From positions 93,569,115 through 93,633,114 of the forward strand of contig CM041085.1 of NCBI GenBank assembly GCA_023079485.1: a stretch of DNA of 64,000 bases, written 5' to 3'. The DNA comes from Archilochus colubris (Eukaryota > Chordata > Aves > Apodiformes > Trochilidae). Under the pieces are notes generated by a model that had not been told where the DNA came from, did not search any database, and was given only the letters and a program-made list of their open reading frames with translations. Positions 42,130-52,621 of the stretch are shown one piece after another; the first letter of the stretch is position 1, and the number at the start of each line of letters is the position of its first letter. The position numbers and the translations under genes were made by a program.

Positions 42130-42500
42130 AGAGACACTTAAGCTCATTATTGATGAAGATCATTAATGCCTCTCTTCAGAAGGGCATTTTGCCAGCTTTA
42201 CTTAAGCAGCAGTGAGGCTCTTGCTCAAAAACCCATCTTTGGATGACATTAGCAAAGCCAATTACTGTCCAATGTCAGGCCACCCAGTATTTGGGAAGGT
42301 AATTGAGGTTATACTGATGGGTCAACTCTAGCAATGTTTGCATTTCAAAGATTTAGTTGGTCCCCATCTGGCTTGGTCAATAGTAGAGAAATGAGACTAC
42401 ATGGTCATGTCCTAATCACTGTATTCTGGTGATGGGCACTTTGGATTTTTTCCTGTCTGTGGTGAGAGACTGTGGTTACAGGCTTGATAGTGTTTTACTG
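42130..42500 (+). mobile_element. Ancient L2-like LINE relic (5' part of the RT domain)
   Basis: A frame open from 42206 to 42325 reads AAVRLLLKNPSLDDI, then SKANYCPMSGHPVFGKVIEV. L2-type reverse transcriptases carry a near-identical stretch (KPSLDP...NYRPIS...FLGKV.ERV) at the start of the RT fingers. Downstream a broken frame continues towards the SGFR region. Forty codons without a stop in a very old element is more than expected, though chance is possible for so short a piece. Confidence 0.7.
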
Positions 42501-45374
42501 CAGGAGAAACAGATCAAATTTTTCCTTTAAAGGTACAAAATTCCACCAGTAGATTATTGTTGTCCTATGCTTATACATAGATATTAGGAGTAATACTGCA
42601 TTACAGCTGAAATTGAAATGCAACTGGTACTTTATTTTTATACCTTCTTCTCACCCAGTCAAAATTTTAGTCTTGCTACTTGTCTAGGACATGATCTTGC
42701 CATTGCTGAAGTCAGTGGAAAGGCTGCCACTTAGCTCAGGTTCCCACTTTGAAAAGGCTTTGCTGGATAATTACAGTGAGTGCTCCCATGTACTCTGTTA
42801 CTTTGCAGTAATTGTGAGGCTGTTTGCTTTTGAAGGAAAGTGGAATGCAGACCTTTTTTTTCCTTAATGGAGAGTTAGAATATGTACATGAGGAAGAAAT
42901 CACTCTGGTGTAGCTGCATATACATTCCCCAATTCTGACCCTGAAACTCCTCTGTGCAGCTGTGTCATGAGATGGAAATAGGAATTAATAAGCAGATTAA
43001 CACATAAATGAAACAGCACATAAAGAAACAATTAGGAGATTTTTAGGTCATTTTAAACTTGACTTTGTCAAGCAGTTTGCTTATAACAGACCATCAAATT
43101 CTTTTTTTCTATCAATACAGAGACTTAACTGTCTGTTAAATCCAGCAAGCACCTAAACAGTCTCCCTCTCCAGATCTGAGCACACCCTGGCTTCTGTAAG
43201 GAATTCCAGCAACAGAAAATCCTTGTAGTGCAGATAAGTACAAATTAGGTGATAAAGTTACATATGCAAACTTCATCTACTCTGAAGAAATATTTTGAAT
43301 TCTGATAAAAGCTATTTCTGCAATATCTATTGAGAATATATAGGTGTGCTACACAAGATATTCTACTGGGACCATCACCATTACTGCTTTCCAATTTAGT
43401 AAAGCAAGTGAGCCCAAACTGAAAGCTGCAGCAATATCTTTGTAAGAAATAAATAAATAAATAAAATCTGTGTAATAAAAAAAAAGGCAATCCTCTCTGT
43501 CTTTTCTCCAGAACCCATTTCTTATGACCAGGAAAATGTACCCAAAATGCTCTGTTAGTGTAAGCCATAGGAACTCATTTCCTGAAGCACCTGCCAATAT
43601 AGTGAATTTATCTCTAGAGTTTAAGTAATTTCAGTCAAGGCCTCTTCAAGTCTAAGTGTAATTTGTTGATAGTGATTATTTTTAAAGCACTGATGATTGC
43701 ACACCTGGTTATCTGTGGATTCTCTTCATCTTCCTATCATGACTGTTAACATTTCTTGTGAAGACCCTGCTATTAAAAACCAAAAAAAAAAAATTCACTA
43801 TAGAAGGACTGATTCTATCTTTGGAATTTCTTTCATCTGACAGTCTGGCAGAACTGAAGTCCAACCAGGCAGTTTCAAGGTGTGATAAAAAAGGAGATGC
43901 AAGATGCCTGACTAACTGTTCTTGTTGATATGCTTGATTTTTTAATGACAGTATATTTTGTTATGTATATATGAGGTGTCCAGCACCACAATAATGTTTA
44001 AACCTTAAATCAGAGCAATATCTACTATGAAATAAAAATCTCAAGCAATCTAATTATAAAAGGTCCTTAGAGGCAATTTTTAAAGCACCGATAAAAATTA
44101 CCCTTGCTCTAATTTTACTCCTTTTTTTCCCCTTTCTTTAACTATTAACTCTCTCCCCCCCCCTTTTTTTTTTTTGTGATAGATTCAAAATTTTGCTTTC
44201 TTTGACTCTTATAGGTGCTCCAGTGCCTCCATTCTATTCAGCCACCTAACCTCTCTTACAATCAGTATCATAATTTCTCACCATTTTTCTCAATCTGTAC
44301 ACTTCTTGTCTTCTTTTCTCTCTTCTAACGATTTACCCCTCAATTTATATATGGACGAGTCTTTGTCATAATAGAAAGTGTGTTATTTTACTTATGTTTT
44401 CTATCATTTCATTTTCAAGTTCCAGCTATCAGCTCATTCTTCTCTTCTGTTCCTACTATAACACTCTCAGCAATCCCTTCCAAGCAACTGTTTTCTCTGA
44501 TTTAGTTTTAAGCTTCCTCAGAGCTATGTGAAACTGTTAACTCTAAAATCTCTTTCTAAAGACTATCTATATGAGATAGTAAACTCTTTGGTGAGGACAC
44601 CATTTTCATCCATTGAGATCTGACACAAAGATCTCTTAGAATAGTATATAACCATGTCTTCAACAATTCTCTCCTTACCTGATTGCCAAGGTGGTGTATT
44701 TGAGAACATAATTCTCATCCGCTCTTCAAATTACTGTGTGGGTTTTCTGTCCTTGCTTTCCTTCTCTCTTCTTTCTACACCTTGTTGCTGTGTGATCTCA
44801 TCAGCAAATAGAAATTCAGCTACCATCTGTTTGCTAATGACTCACAGATACACCAGTCTACTCCAGACTAATCTCCTTATGTCCAAACCGAAATCTCAGC
44901 CTGCATCTCTGACATCTCCTTGTGTGTACATAGCCATCATCTCCAACTCATCATGAATAAAACAGACAGCTTATCCTTTCCCATACACTAAACATTTTTT
45001 CTCACTCACTTAGTTCAAAATATAAGAATCCAACTTAAGTCTTTTTTCCATATACAAAAAAAATCTCATTTCTATGGCTCATCATGAGGCTCATCGCAGA
45101 CCTAGGATAAATCATGATTCTTGTAAATGCCTTAACAGTTTAAGAGACCCATGCCATGGTTTTTCAAGTTACAGCTGATCACTAGATGCTAAACCAAGCA
45201 TTCTGTCAATACAGTCAGCATGTGCTCATAATTAAAACACTGCATGTCTGTACTTTTCAGCACCATGATTGCTATTAGGTAAGCTAGTTCAAGTGACATA
45301 ACTAGGAGCCTCAGTCTCAGATTCTCAGTACATGTGGGTATGGAGCTCTCCAAGAAGTCTTCTTTCGACCAAAC
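42501..45374. other. Gene-free AT-rich stretch
   Basis: No exon or recognised transposon. A pyrimidine-rich zone runs from about 44.1 to 44.8 kb, and a short AATA run lies at about 43448-43463. Confidence 0.5.
44155..44175 (+). repeat. C-run joined to T-run
   Basis: About nine C followed by twelve T, within a broad pyrimidine-rich stretch (about 44.1-44.3 kb). Confidence 0.85.
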
Positions 45375-45830
45375 ATAGAATCATAAGATCATATAATGGT
45401 TTCATTTGGAAGTGACCTTTAAGATCATCTTGTTCCAACCCCCATGCATGGGCAGGGACACCCCCCATTAGACCAGGTTGATGCAAGTCCCAGTCCCACA
45501 GTCCTTGAACACTTCCAGGGATGAGGCATCCACAACTACCCTGGGAAACCTGGTTAAGTGTCTCATCAGCCTTACGCTAAAGAATTTCTTCCTAATGTCT
45601 AACTTTGTCCAGCTTAAAACCATTACCCCTTGTCCTATCAGTACACTCCTGTAAAAAGTCCCTCCCCAGCTTTCCTGTAGGCCCCTTTGAGGTACTGGAA
45701 GGCTGCTAGAAGGTTTCCACAAAGTCTTCTCTTCTCCAGGCTGAATGACATGAACTCTCTCAGCTTGTCATCTACTCTTCTGTCTCAAGAACAGCAGTAT
45801 CTTTCCAGCTGTGACAAATGCAGTTGTGTC
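45375..45830 (-). mobile_element. CR1 LINE fragment, antisense
   Basis: Reverse-complement CR1: the left end has ATAGAATCATAAGATCATAT (the tail on the other strand), then CCAACCCCCATGCATGGGCA and GGACACCCCC, then antisense of the ORF2 end, running to CTTCTCCAGGCTGAATGACA and AACTCTCTCAGCTTGTC. The minus-strand frame is broken. The right edge past 45770 is approximate. Confidence 0.92.
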
Positions 45831-46459
45831 CTCCCGATCTCCAATCAGATTGCTGCCATAAAGGCTGTTTCCTGAGCTATTCCTTGTCTCTCCGATCTTA
45901 CAGGAGTTACTACTTTTCATTCTCAAAGATTGCTGACACTGTCACATTTTACTCACTGTCAAGGCACTGACTTGCTTTCCTGTTCAGAACATAATGTTAG
46001 CTACTCTTACACGTATGTAAATAGGCTGCTTCAGACTCTCACCTAGCATACCTCAATGATTTGCAGGATCTCCTTATGCTTATCTTGAAAACAAATAGTT
46101 TGTTTTCCTTGAACTGTTTGAACAAAATTCCCTTTTCCTCTGCTGACCCTCCCAAACCAAATTGTTTCAACCTCTGAGCAACAGTACCTAATGGAACAAC
46201 CTTGGTGCTATCTCTTATAGGCACCCTGAAGGCTGCTGCCTACAAATCCCACCTGTTCTCAAAGGCAGAAATGTCTCTCAGAAGTCTCATCTTCCTAACA
46301 TCTGCTATTAATGTCATCTTAAGGACAGATAGGATCAGTGTAGGTGCTTAGCGAAGAATCAGAGTGCTGAGGCCTGCACATGAGGAGCTAAATAATTACT
46401 GAGGGTACTTTTAAACAGGCAACAATACCTCCCTCACAGCTTTGCCAACTGTTCTCCCT

Positions 46460-46548
46460 AAATATAATATAATATAATATAATTTATTATAATATAATAT
46501 AATATAATATAATATAATATAATATAATATAATATAATATAATATAAA
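46460..46548 (+). repeat. Pentanucleotide microsatellite (TATAA)n with an inversion-like break
   Basis: About 17 units of ATATA/TATAA. At about 46481-46490 the phase breaks at AATTTATTAT, making the left arm partly complementary to the right. Strong potential for hairpin or cruciform and easy melting. Confidence 0.9.
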
Positions 46549-49500
46549 TACTAATTAGCTCCGTGGGGCCTCTTGAACATCAGTATTGAAACATCTTCTC
46601 TTGCTGACCAATATTTCCCTGAAGTGTCACACCTTCCAGCCTGTAACCATCTCTTCCCTACAACTATTTCCTGTCTCTTTTCCTTTCTCCTTCTGTCTCC
46701 AGCTTAGAAGGCTTTTGATACTTACATTTATTAGCCAGTGTTGGTACAGTATATAAAACAACAATGTTGCTGTAGCTGATGCAGCTGTAGTTGTTGTAGC
46801 TGTAGTCATCATTATTGTCAATCTTACAAGAGAAATTTCTACTTTGAACTGAATATTACCACAGCAGGAAAGCAGAGTCAAATCTGAACCCAAGCAACAA
46901 CATTTCTAACTGAAGTCAGCCTGTGGCTTGTATGGCCTGTTTCTTATTCCTTATGATATAACAAATTTGGATTAGGAACATATATACACATAAAGTACTT
47001 TTTTTTTTCAGCCTGGAAGATTATTATGACTGAAGAAATCATGTAATGTTTCAAGTCTGAAAACAGAGTTATTGAAAAGATAATGTGTTGAGAGAGAATG
47101 TTTGGAACTGTTCTCTATTTTTGCTAATAACTAAAGAGCTTGTGTGACAATAAAACACACATTTTGATGAAGGTGCTCATGGAGAAGACTTTCTGATTTC
47201 CTAATCCTAAATCATTGTTCTGCTGAAGACTTCTCTCCTTACAGACTTTTTCTCCCCAACATACTATTTTGAATTTAAACTTTAATTTTTTTTTAACTTT
47301 ATACTTAAAAATAACCTTCTGATAGAATACTGCTGCCTTCTGTCTCTGCTGGCAAGTACAAATTCTGGTCATGGGTTCCCCCAAGCATCCCTTCTTAATG
47401 AGTACATAGTACATTTTCAGCTTTGTTCAGAATCTGTAGTTTTACTTAGATACACACAAACATTCCTGAACCTTACAGAAAGATGTTTCTTCCTTCTAGA
47501 AATCAACATCAGAGAAATGTGGATTCAAAATTCCTAACATAGGAGTGAAAATGAAGGAGGAAATTTAACCTTTCAGACGTTTTTTTATATGGTATAGTGA
47601 AGTAAAAAGACAAGCTCTCAATTAAAAATAAATCCCTGTCAAGTTACTTTTAAATCACCCTGATTAGTACAAACAGTCTTGACATATACACTCCCCCATA
47701 CCATCTATAGGGAATAGAGAGAAATATTGCCTCTGTTCAAACTCATAAATTCAGGGATTTTATAGTAGTACATTAGCTATTTAAAATACAATAGAGAGAT
47801 TACAGTCATTAGGTTAGATCATCTTCTGTAATTACTGTGTTTAGGTACCACAGCTCCATGCTCAGCTGAAGTCAGGTTGGTGGAGATTTCTGCAAGAATG
47901 GCAGGCTTCAGTTCCACAGTCATCTTCTGGCTTTTTTGGGTTTGGCATAACTTTTAGGTCAAACAGGCTTTGTAAAAGTCACTGTGACAGCTGCTTGAGA
48001 CTGTATAGAGCCTCAAATACTAGCTGGGGGCAGGAGGGGTGGGGGAGGTCTGTGCTGTCCCATTTATCTCAGTAAAGCACAAACTCAGGTGAAAAGTGAC
48101 AATGTGCTGAAGGCCAGCAATGTTTATGCATACAGTTTACTGTCATGGGATGTAAGAAAGAGGAGAAGGCATCTTCAGCGGTGGCGGTGATTATGGTGCC
48201 CAGCTATTTGGCTGTACCAAAGGTGCTATGAGGTGAAGAAATTATCATTTGTTTAACTCAGTAGAGGAGGAACCGGGTACCAAAAGCTCAGTAAAGCCCA
48301 GAAAATCCTCAGAAGAATGGCAAGAGTCAGGAAACAGTAAATCTAACAAGAGTGAGTCAATACCAAGAAAACTGATATTATATCATACTGGAGCTTCAGA
48401 GGAATCTGCTATGAGCAGGGTTAACCAGCAAGTTCTCCAATTAATAATGCTTACTTAAACAGCACAGCAAGACATGATACAACCATTACTCTTTTCCAGT
48501 AGATGCAGACAGCCATAAATGGAGTTTATTTATGACTTTTTAACTATTCAGACTCAATAAATAATCCTATGTAACAAACCTAAAAACCATTGTAATCTCT
48601 TGGGTCAGATGCAGTGCTCAAATAGCACCTTTTCAGAAATCTAAGCCTCAGACTACTGCAAGATAGAAAGGAAGAGCCTCAGCTTAAGCTCAGTTACAAT
48701 TTCTGCCTTTCTCACTATCATTAGTGAATTCCCCCAGGTCTGCTGACAAGGATTAAGTGGAGGGGTGTACATGAGGAGCCTGAGAAGCTCTAACTGGGGA
48801 ATTCTGCACAGCAGCTTGGCTACATGACGTCTGAAGCTAAAAAGTATTAGCATCACTTTACTTTCACGAATGTAAAAGTTAGTCCTCGAGGCATTTTAAA
48901 ATATAGATGAATACTAAGACTGGATCCCTCCTCTGGAAGTGTTCGGGCCAGGCTCCAGAGTCGGGTCCCAGGGTTTGGGAATTAAGGGGAGAGCGGGTGG
49001 GTAAAGGCAGGGCAGGGTAAGAGTGCAAGCAGGCAGAGAACGCCTGCCACGAGATGGCAGCAATGTCACGTCTTTCTCGGCAGCTTGCCTGGCTCTGGAA
49101 TTATTTTTTTTAATAATTTTTTTTTTTTTTTGAGTGAGAACCGCAACGTTTATACATAAATAAAAGCTTATTAGAAAGTCAGCCTACCTCGTTCAGTGCC
49201 CATTCACCACCTTATTGCAACTTACACTGAGAAAACAACTTTGCATATTTCACCACGAAAGAAAACTCATAAGTGAATAATTACAACCTTGAAAATACCC
49301 TTCCAGAGGTGTTCTTGTCTCTCCTACGAGCCTTTGTATTTTAATTATGAATATAGGTAAGCATTAATTATGGAGCCAGATCCAGTGTGCAGTGGTAGTG
49401 GTAATCACCATTCTTACTGAATTGAAAGGCAGGTTTGGGCACATTTTGCCATCCATTTGCAGATCGGTCTGGCACAGAAACCATTTCTGGCAAAGAGTAT

Positions 49501-49929
49501 CAGCTTGCCAGGGCCATGGGAGAGAGGGGACCTGTGACAGGCCAACTCTCGTTCACCATTTCCTTTCAGTTGGGGTCAGGATACAAAGCCTGTTGGGTCC
49601 AGTGTGGTGATGGGGAACCCTCTGTCTTCACACTGCCATGCCTGATTTTGTGATGGTTTTGTTTGTTTGTTTTGATTTTATTTGGAAAGGATAGTCAATA
49701 GCAGAAATACCACTTGGCAACAGGAGCACTTGCGAATGGCAACATAAAGACAAAGAAGTGTTCCTCAAGGAGACGTTGGCTCCTCTCCTTCCCCTCAGGA
49801 ACAACAGCTTGTTCTGATGAGAAACTTGGAAGGAACGAGCAGGGCACATTTTGGACATGAAAGCCTTCCTCTCTCACGAGCAGGGACCAGAGCAGCGGGG
49901 AGTTTCATCCAGGACTAGGGATTTCCACT
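46549..49929. other. Proximal upstream flank of CSMD1
   Basis: AT-rich to about 48.9 kb, then a short GC-richer patch (48.93-49.09 kb) holding the CTCF-like motif, a T-rich tract near 49.12 kb, and a gradual rise in GC towards the CpG island. Distal regulatory elements are plausible here but none can be shown from sequence alone. Confidence 0.5.
49047..49060 (+). promoter_or_regulatory. Candidate CTCF site upstream of CSMD1
   Basis: CCACGAGATGGCAG matches the CTCF core CCASYAGRKGGCRS at every position except the fifth. It lies 1.8 kb upstream of exon 1, outside the CpG island, in a locally GC-richer patch (about 48.93-49.09 kb) of AT-rich DNA. Motif match only; occupancy unknown. Confidence 0.4.
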
Positions 49930-50424
49930 CCATCACCCGCACCACCCGCACCCCACATGTGGGTGGAGTAGCCCAGGACTCGGGCTGCGGGCAGAGCCAG
50001 GGGACGGGGCGCCGGGGCAGTGCGGCAGGAGCCCCCCCCCCCAGGGCAGGTGTAGCCCCGGAGCCACCACCCTTCCCCGGGCCGGGGGCCGCCGGGCCGG
50101 GGGAAGCTTTCTCCCCTTGCGCGTTCTCATGGACGGGAGGCAGCCGCCCGGGCCGCGGCCAGGGCAGGGTGGGGGATGCCGCGGCCTCCCCGGGGGGGCC
50201 GTGCGGGGGCCGACGGCTGAGCGGGGCGGCTGCGGGCTTGGCGTGCGCCGGCTGCGCAGCGCCGGCCCCTTCCCCTCTCCGTGGGAAGTGATGGTTGAGT
50301 CCGGCGGCGGCGGCGGCTTCTCGTGTGGCTGGCAGCCGCTCCGCTGCGCTGCCTGCGCTGCTCTCGCCGCGATCCCTCCCTCCCTTCCTCTCCCCTCCTC
50401 TTCCTCCTCATCCTCGCACGCCCC

Positions 50425-50471
50425 GCATCCCTCTCCTGCCGCCGCTGCCCGGCATCCCTCTCCTGCCGCCG
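50425..50471 (+). repeat. 27-bp tandem duplication in the CSMD1 promoter
   Basis: The 20-mer GCATCCCTCTCCTGCCGCCG occurs at 50425-50444 and again at 50452-50471, a period of 27 bases. It probably arose by slippage in GC-rich DNA and would be a likely length polymorphism in the leader or core promoter. Confidence 0.8.
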
Positions 50472-50594
50472 GCGGCCGTGGATGCCGCGCTGCCCGCCGC
50501 GCCGGGCGTGCCTCCCTCTCTCCCCTCCCTGCCCTCCCCTGGGCGGGCGGCGGGCCGGCGGCGCCGGGGCTCCGCGGGCGCTGAGCGGGGACTG

Positions 50595-50603
50595 ATGCTA
50601 TGA
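50595..50603 (+). other. Minimal upstream ORF (ATG-CTA-TGA)
   Basis: A two-codon frame with ATG at 50595 and stop at 50601-50603. It overlaps the start of the 42-codon upstream ORF, so the two share bases in different frames. Nested uORFs of this kind can tune reinitiation. Whether they are transcribed depends on the unmapped start site. Confidence 0.35.
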
Positions 50604-50728
50604 GCAGAGCGGAGCGAGCCGCCCGCGCAGTCCTGCAGGAGGCGCCGGGCGCTGCGCGGCGCTCGGGACCCAGACCGCTCCTCTCCGCCTCTCCTCGCCC
50701 TGTGGTGGTTATTTGGCGCTGTCCTTAG
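50600..50728 (+). other. Upstream ORF in the predicted CSMD1 leader (42 codons)
   Basis: The ATG at 50600 opens 42 codons, rich in Arg, Ala and Pro, and closes at TAG 50726-50728, which is 90 bases before the CSMD1 ATG. It is in the same frame as CSMD1 but separated by that stop. If the transcript starts upstream of it, this could lower main-frame initiation. Context is weak (TGCTATGA). No conservation data are available, so function is inference. Confidence 0.4.
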
Positions 50729-50818
50729 CCCTGCTGCCGCTCGGAGGACACGGTCGCAGCCGAGAAGAGCCGCCGGGGGTTTTGTGTGAGTGTGTGTGTG
50801 TGTGGAATAACTGCAGAC

Positions 50819-50885
50819 ATGACTGCGTGGAGGAAATTCAAGTCTCTGCTGGTTTTCTGCGCGGGGATCCTCACTGCAGCTCAGG
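50819..50885 (+). CDS. CSMD1: CSMD1 coding exon 1 (start codon and signal peptide)
   Basis: First coding exon of CUB and Sushi multiple domains 1, a very large single-pass membrane protein linked to complement regulation and neural development. The frame begins MTAWRKFKSLL, has a hydrophobic core, and ends LTAAQ plus the first base of a Gly codon. Human CSMD1, as I recall it, begins MTAWRRFQSLL and reaches LTAAKG just before its first CUB domain, so both ends match; the avian core is shorter by a few residues. The basic N-terminus plus hydrophobic stretch is a classic signal peptide. The exon ends CAGG followed by GTAAGA, a strong donor that leaves phase 1. The start has G at -3 but A at +4. 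An in-frame TAG at 50726-50728 with no later in-frame ATG supports this start. It lies in a CpG island, as expected for a first exon. The CUB and Sushi exons are outside the window. CSMD2 and CSMD3 have, as I recall, unrelated N-termini. Confidence 0.88.
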
Positions 50886-51544
50886 GTAAGACTGGGGTTT
50901 CTTGCACTGTATTCGTGTAGGCTGTGGTTACGGCACTGCTTTTCCCCCTCAGCTAAACCGCTACCGCTCGGTCTAGCTCTCTCCCTCGCTCCGTTTCTGC
51001 GCCGGGTAACAGCAGGCTCTAGGAGCCCGCTCTCCCTTTTCCCTGCCTCCCACCTTCCGCCGGGTCCGCCGGTATTTCCCGAGGGCTCGGTTCCCCCGAG
51101 CTCACTTCCCCCGGGAGACAGCAGCCCCCAGGAGTTGGGCAGTAGCCGCTGCGGCGCTGGGAGAAGAGCCGTGCCCATCAAGACGCGGGGGCAGCGCTGG
51201 AGTTTGGGAACACTTCGCTCTCCGCGCACGCACGAACGGCACTGGCTGCCGTGCGAGGGACAAGTCCCCGGGCTGGCAAGTTTGGCTCTCTCCTCCTCCC
51301 GCCTCCCCGGCTTTTGCCGAGCTCGGAGGGGAGCGCGGAGTGGGTGGCCGCGGAGAGCCGCCCCCGCCTCCCTACAGCCGGCTCCGCTCCCCGCAAGTTA
51401 CGCGGAGGCGGGGATGAGGGGCTGGGGTCCTCTTGCACCAGCTGCCTTCCCGTGCTGGATGGAGAAAGGCTCCTCTAGACTCGCTGTGTGGTGGGGACCG
51501 TCTCCCACCCCTTGCTGGGTTTCTCCTTAAGATCAGTGAGGAAA

Positions 51545-51579
51545 GGGAGGGGAGTCGAAGGGGGGGGTGGGGGGGGGGA
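51545..51579 (+). other. G-run tract, possible G-quadruplex
   Basis: Consecutive G-runs (GGGAGGGG, then G8, T and G10) in intron 1 about 0.7 kb after exon 1. It has enough runs for a quadruplex on the + (non-template) strand. Structure is inferred from composition only. Confidence 0.5.
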
Positions 51580-51728
51580 GTTTACGATGAATTGGGTTAC
51601 ACAACTTGAGTGCTGGCCTCAGCCCCATCACTTGCCTCATCGCTGGAGACAACATCTTCCCAATTATTCACTTCGCCTCTCATTAGCCCTGCTCTTTTTC
51701 CTACTGGGAGAGAGATGCGAGCGTGTGC

Positions 51729-51731
<3 letters not shown>

Positions 51732-51793
<62 letters not shown>
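51732..51793 (+). repeat. Compound microsatellite (GT)n(GA)n
   Basis: About 14 GT units run directly into about 17 GA units with one interruption. Alternating GT favours Z-DNA and polypurine GA favours triplex. It lies in intron 1 within the CpG island, 0.85 kb from exon 1. Confidence 0.9.
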
Positions 51794-52560
51794 GCTTCTT
51801 GCAGCTGAGCACCTGTCCCTGTTACAGCCTCTGCCTTCTCCCACCTCGCTCCCGGCTGTTTCTGCCTACCTCCGGGAGCACGGTTCTTCTGCGGTCTGTG
51901 CTGTCTGAGGCTCCTTTAACCCTTCCAAGGCGTTTTACATCGTTCCTACAATTTTATTTTTCTCCTTGCCTTTTTCGGTGTGGGGGTGGCCGGAGCGGGA
52001 GGAGCGGGACGAGTCGACAGCAGCCCCGGTTGGTGGGCGAGTCTTGAGCCTTACCCGTCCTGCCGGTACCCGCAACCGGGCACCCTCGTCCGCACGGGCT
52101 GCTCTGCAGGGTGCCCTGCCTCCGGCAGCCTCTAGTAGTGATCCGCAGGGAGAGGCGGAGGAAGGCCAGCCTGGTTTGCCGGCAGCCGGGCGGGAGCTTT
52201 GCCCGGTCCGGAGCAGCGGCTGCAGTCATCCCGATGGCATCGCTCCTCTGCCTGGCTCCTGCTCCTGCCTGTCTTCACCAGGCAACGCCGCCCGGCTGGG
52301 GAAGGCAGCGCGGGGGAGGAGGCGCCCGGTTTTCTCGGGATGTGCAACGGGTGGCTCCCGGGGAGGGGGCCGTGCTCGGCGGCACACGCGGGCCGGGGCT
52401 TCTCGGTGTGGCCGCCCTGCCCAAACTTCAGCATCCTCTCCTGGTGTCCCGGTTCTCCGCCCGGGAGGGGCTCGACAGCAGCTCCCAGCCCTTACAAGTA
52501 CCAGGTGCCTCGGCATTGCCCCGGGGGGCGCCGGGGCCGGGCGGGCGGGAAAGCCCCGGG

Positions 52561-52621
52561 CCGGGTGGTGGAGCTGCCCCGGGGCCGGGTGGTGGAGCTG
52601 GCCCGGTCCGGGTGGTGGAGC
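52561..52621 (+). repeat. GC-rich minisatellite, three units
   Basis: CCGGGTGGTGGAGC occurs at 52561-52574, 52585-52598 and 52608-52621, with spacing of 24 and 23 bases. It lies near the downstream edge of the CpG island, inside intron 1. Its G-rich units could form quadruplex structure. Confidence 0.8.

Larger units (their letters stand above)
50280..50818 (+). promoter_or_regulatory. CSMD1: Probable core promoter and 5' leader of CSMD1
   Basis: Sequence directly upstream of the start codon. It is GC-rich and TATA-less and holds a CT-rich tract, a GC box, a duplicated 20-mer and a short GT run (about 50784-50804) just before the start. The transcription start cannot be placed from sequence alone; an unspliced leader of a few hundred bases is an inference. 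Two upstream ATGs with short frames lie in its 3' part (separate entries). Confidence 0.6.

Noticed and set aside
49851..50584. Plus-strand frames of 146 and 155 codons upstream of exon 1
   Set aside because: Low-complexity Gly/Ala/Pro-rich translations in the CpG island; no homology recognised.
50408..51229. 273-codon minus-strand open frame antisense to CSMD1 exon 1
   Set aside because: It lies in the CpG island where stops are rare. Its composition is Arg/Gly/Ala/Ser-rich with no domain, and similar frames occur in other phases. An antisense noncoding RNA is possible but not shown.
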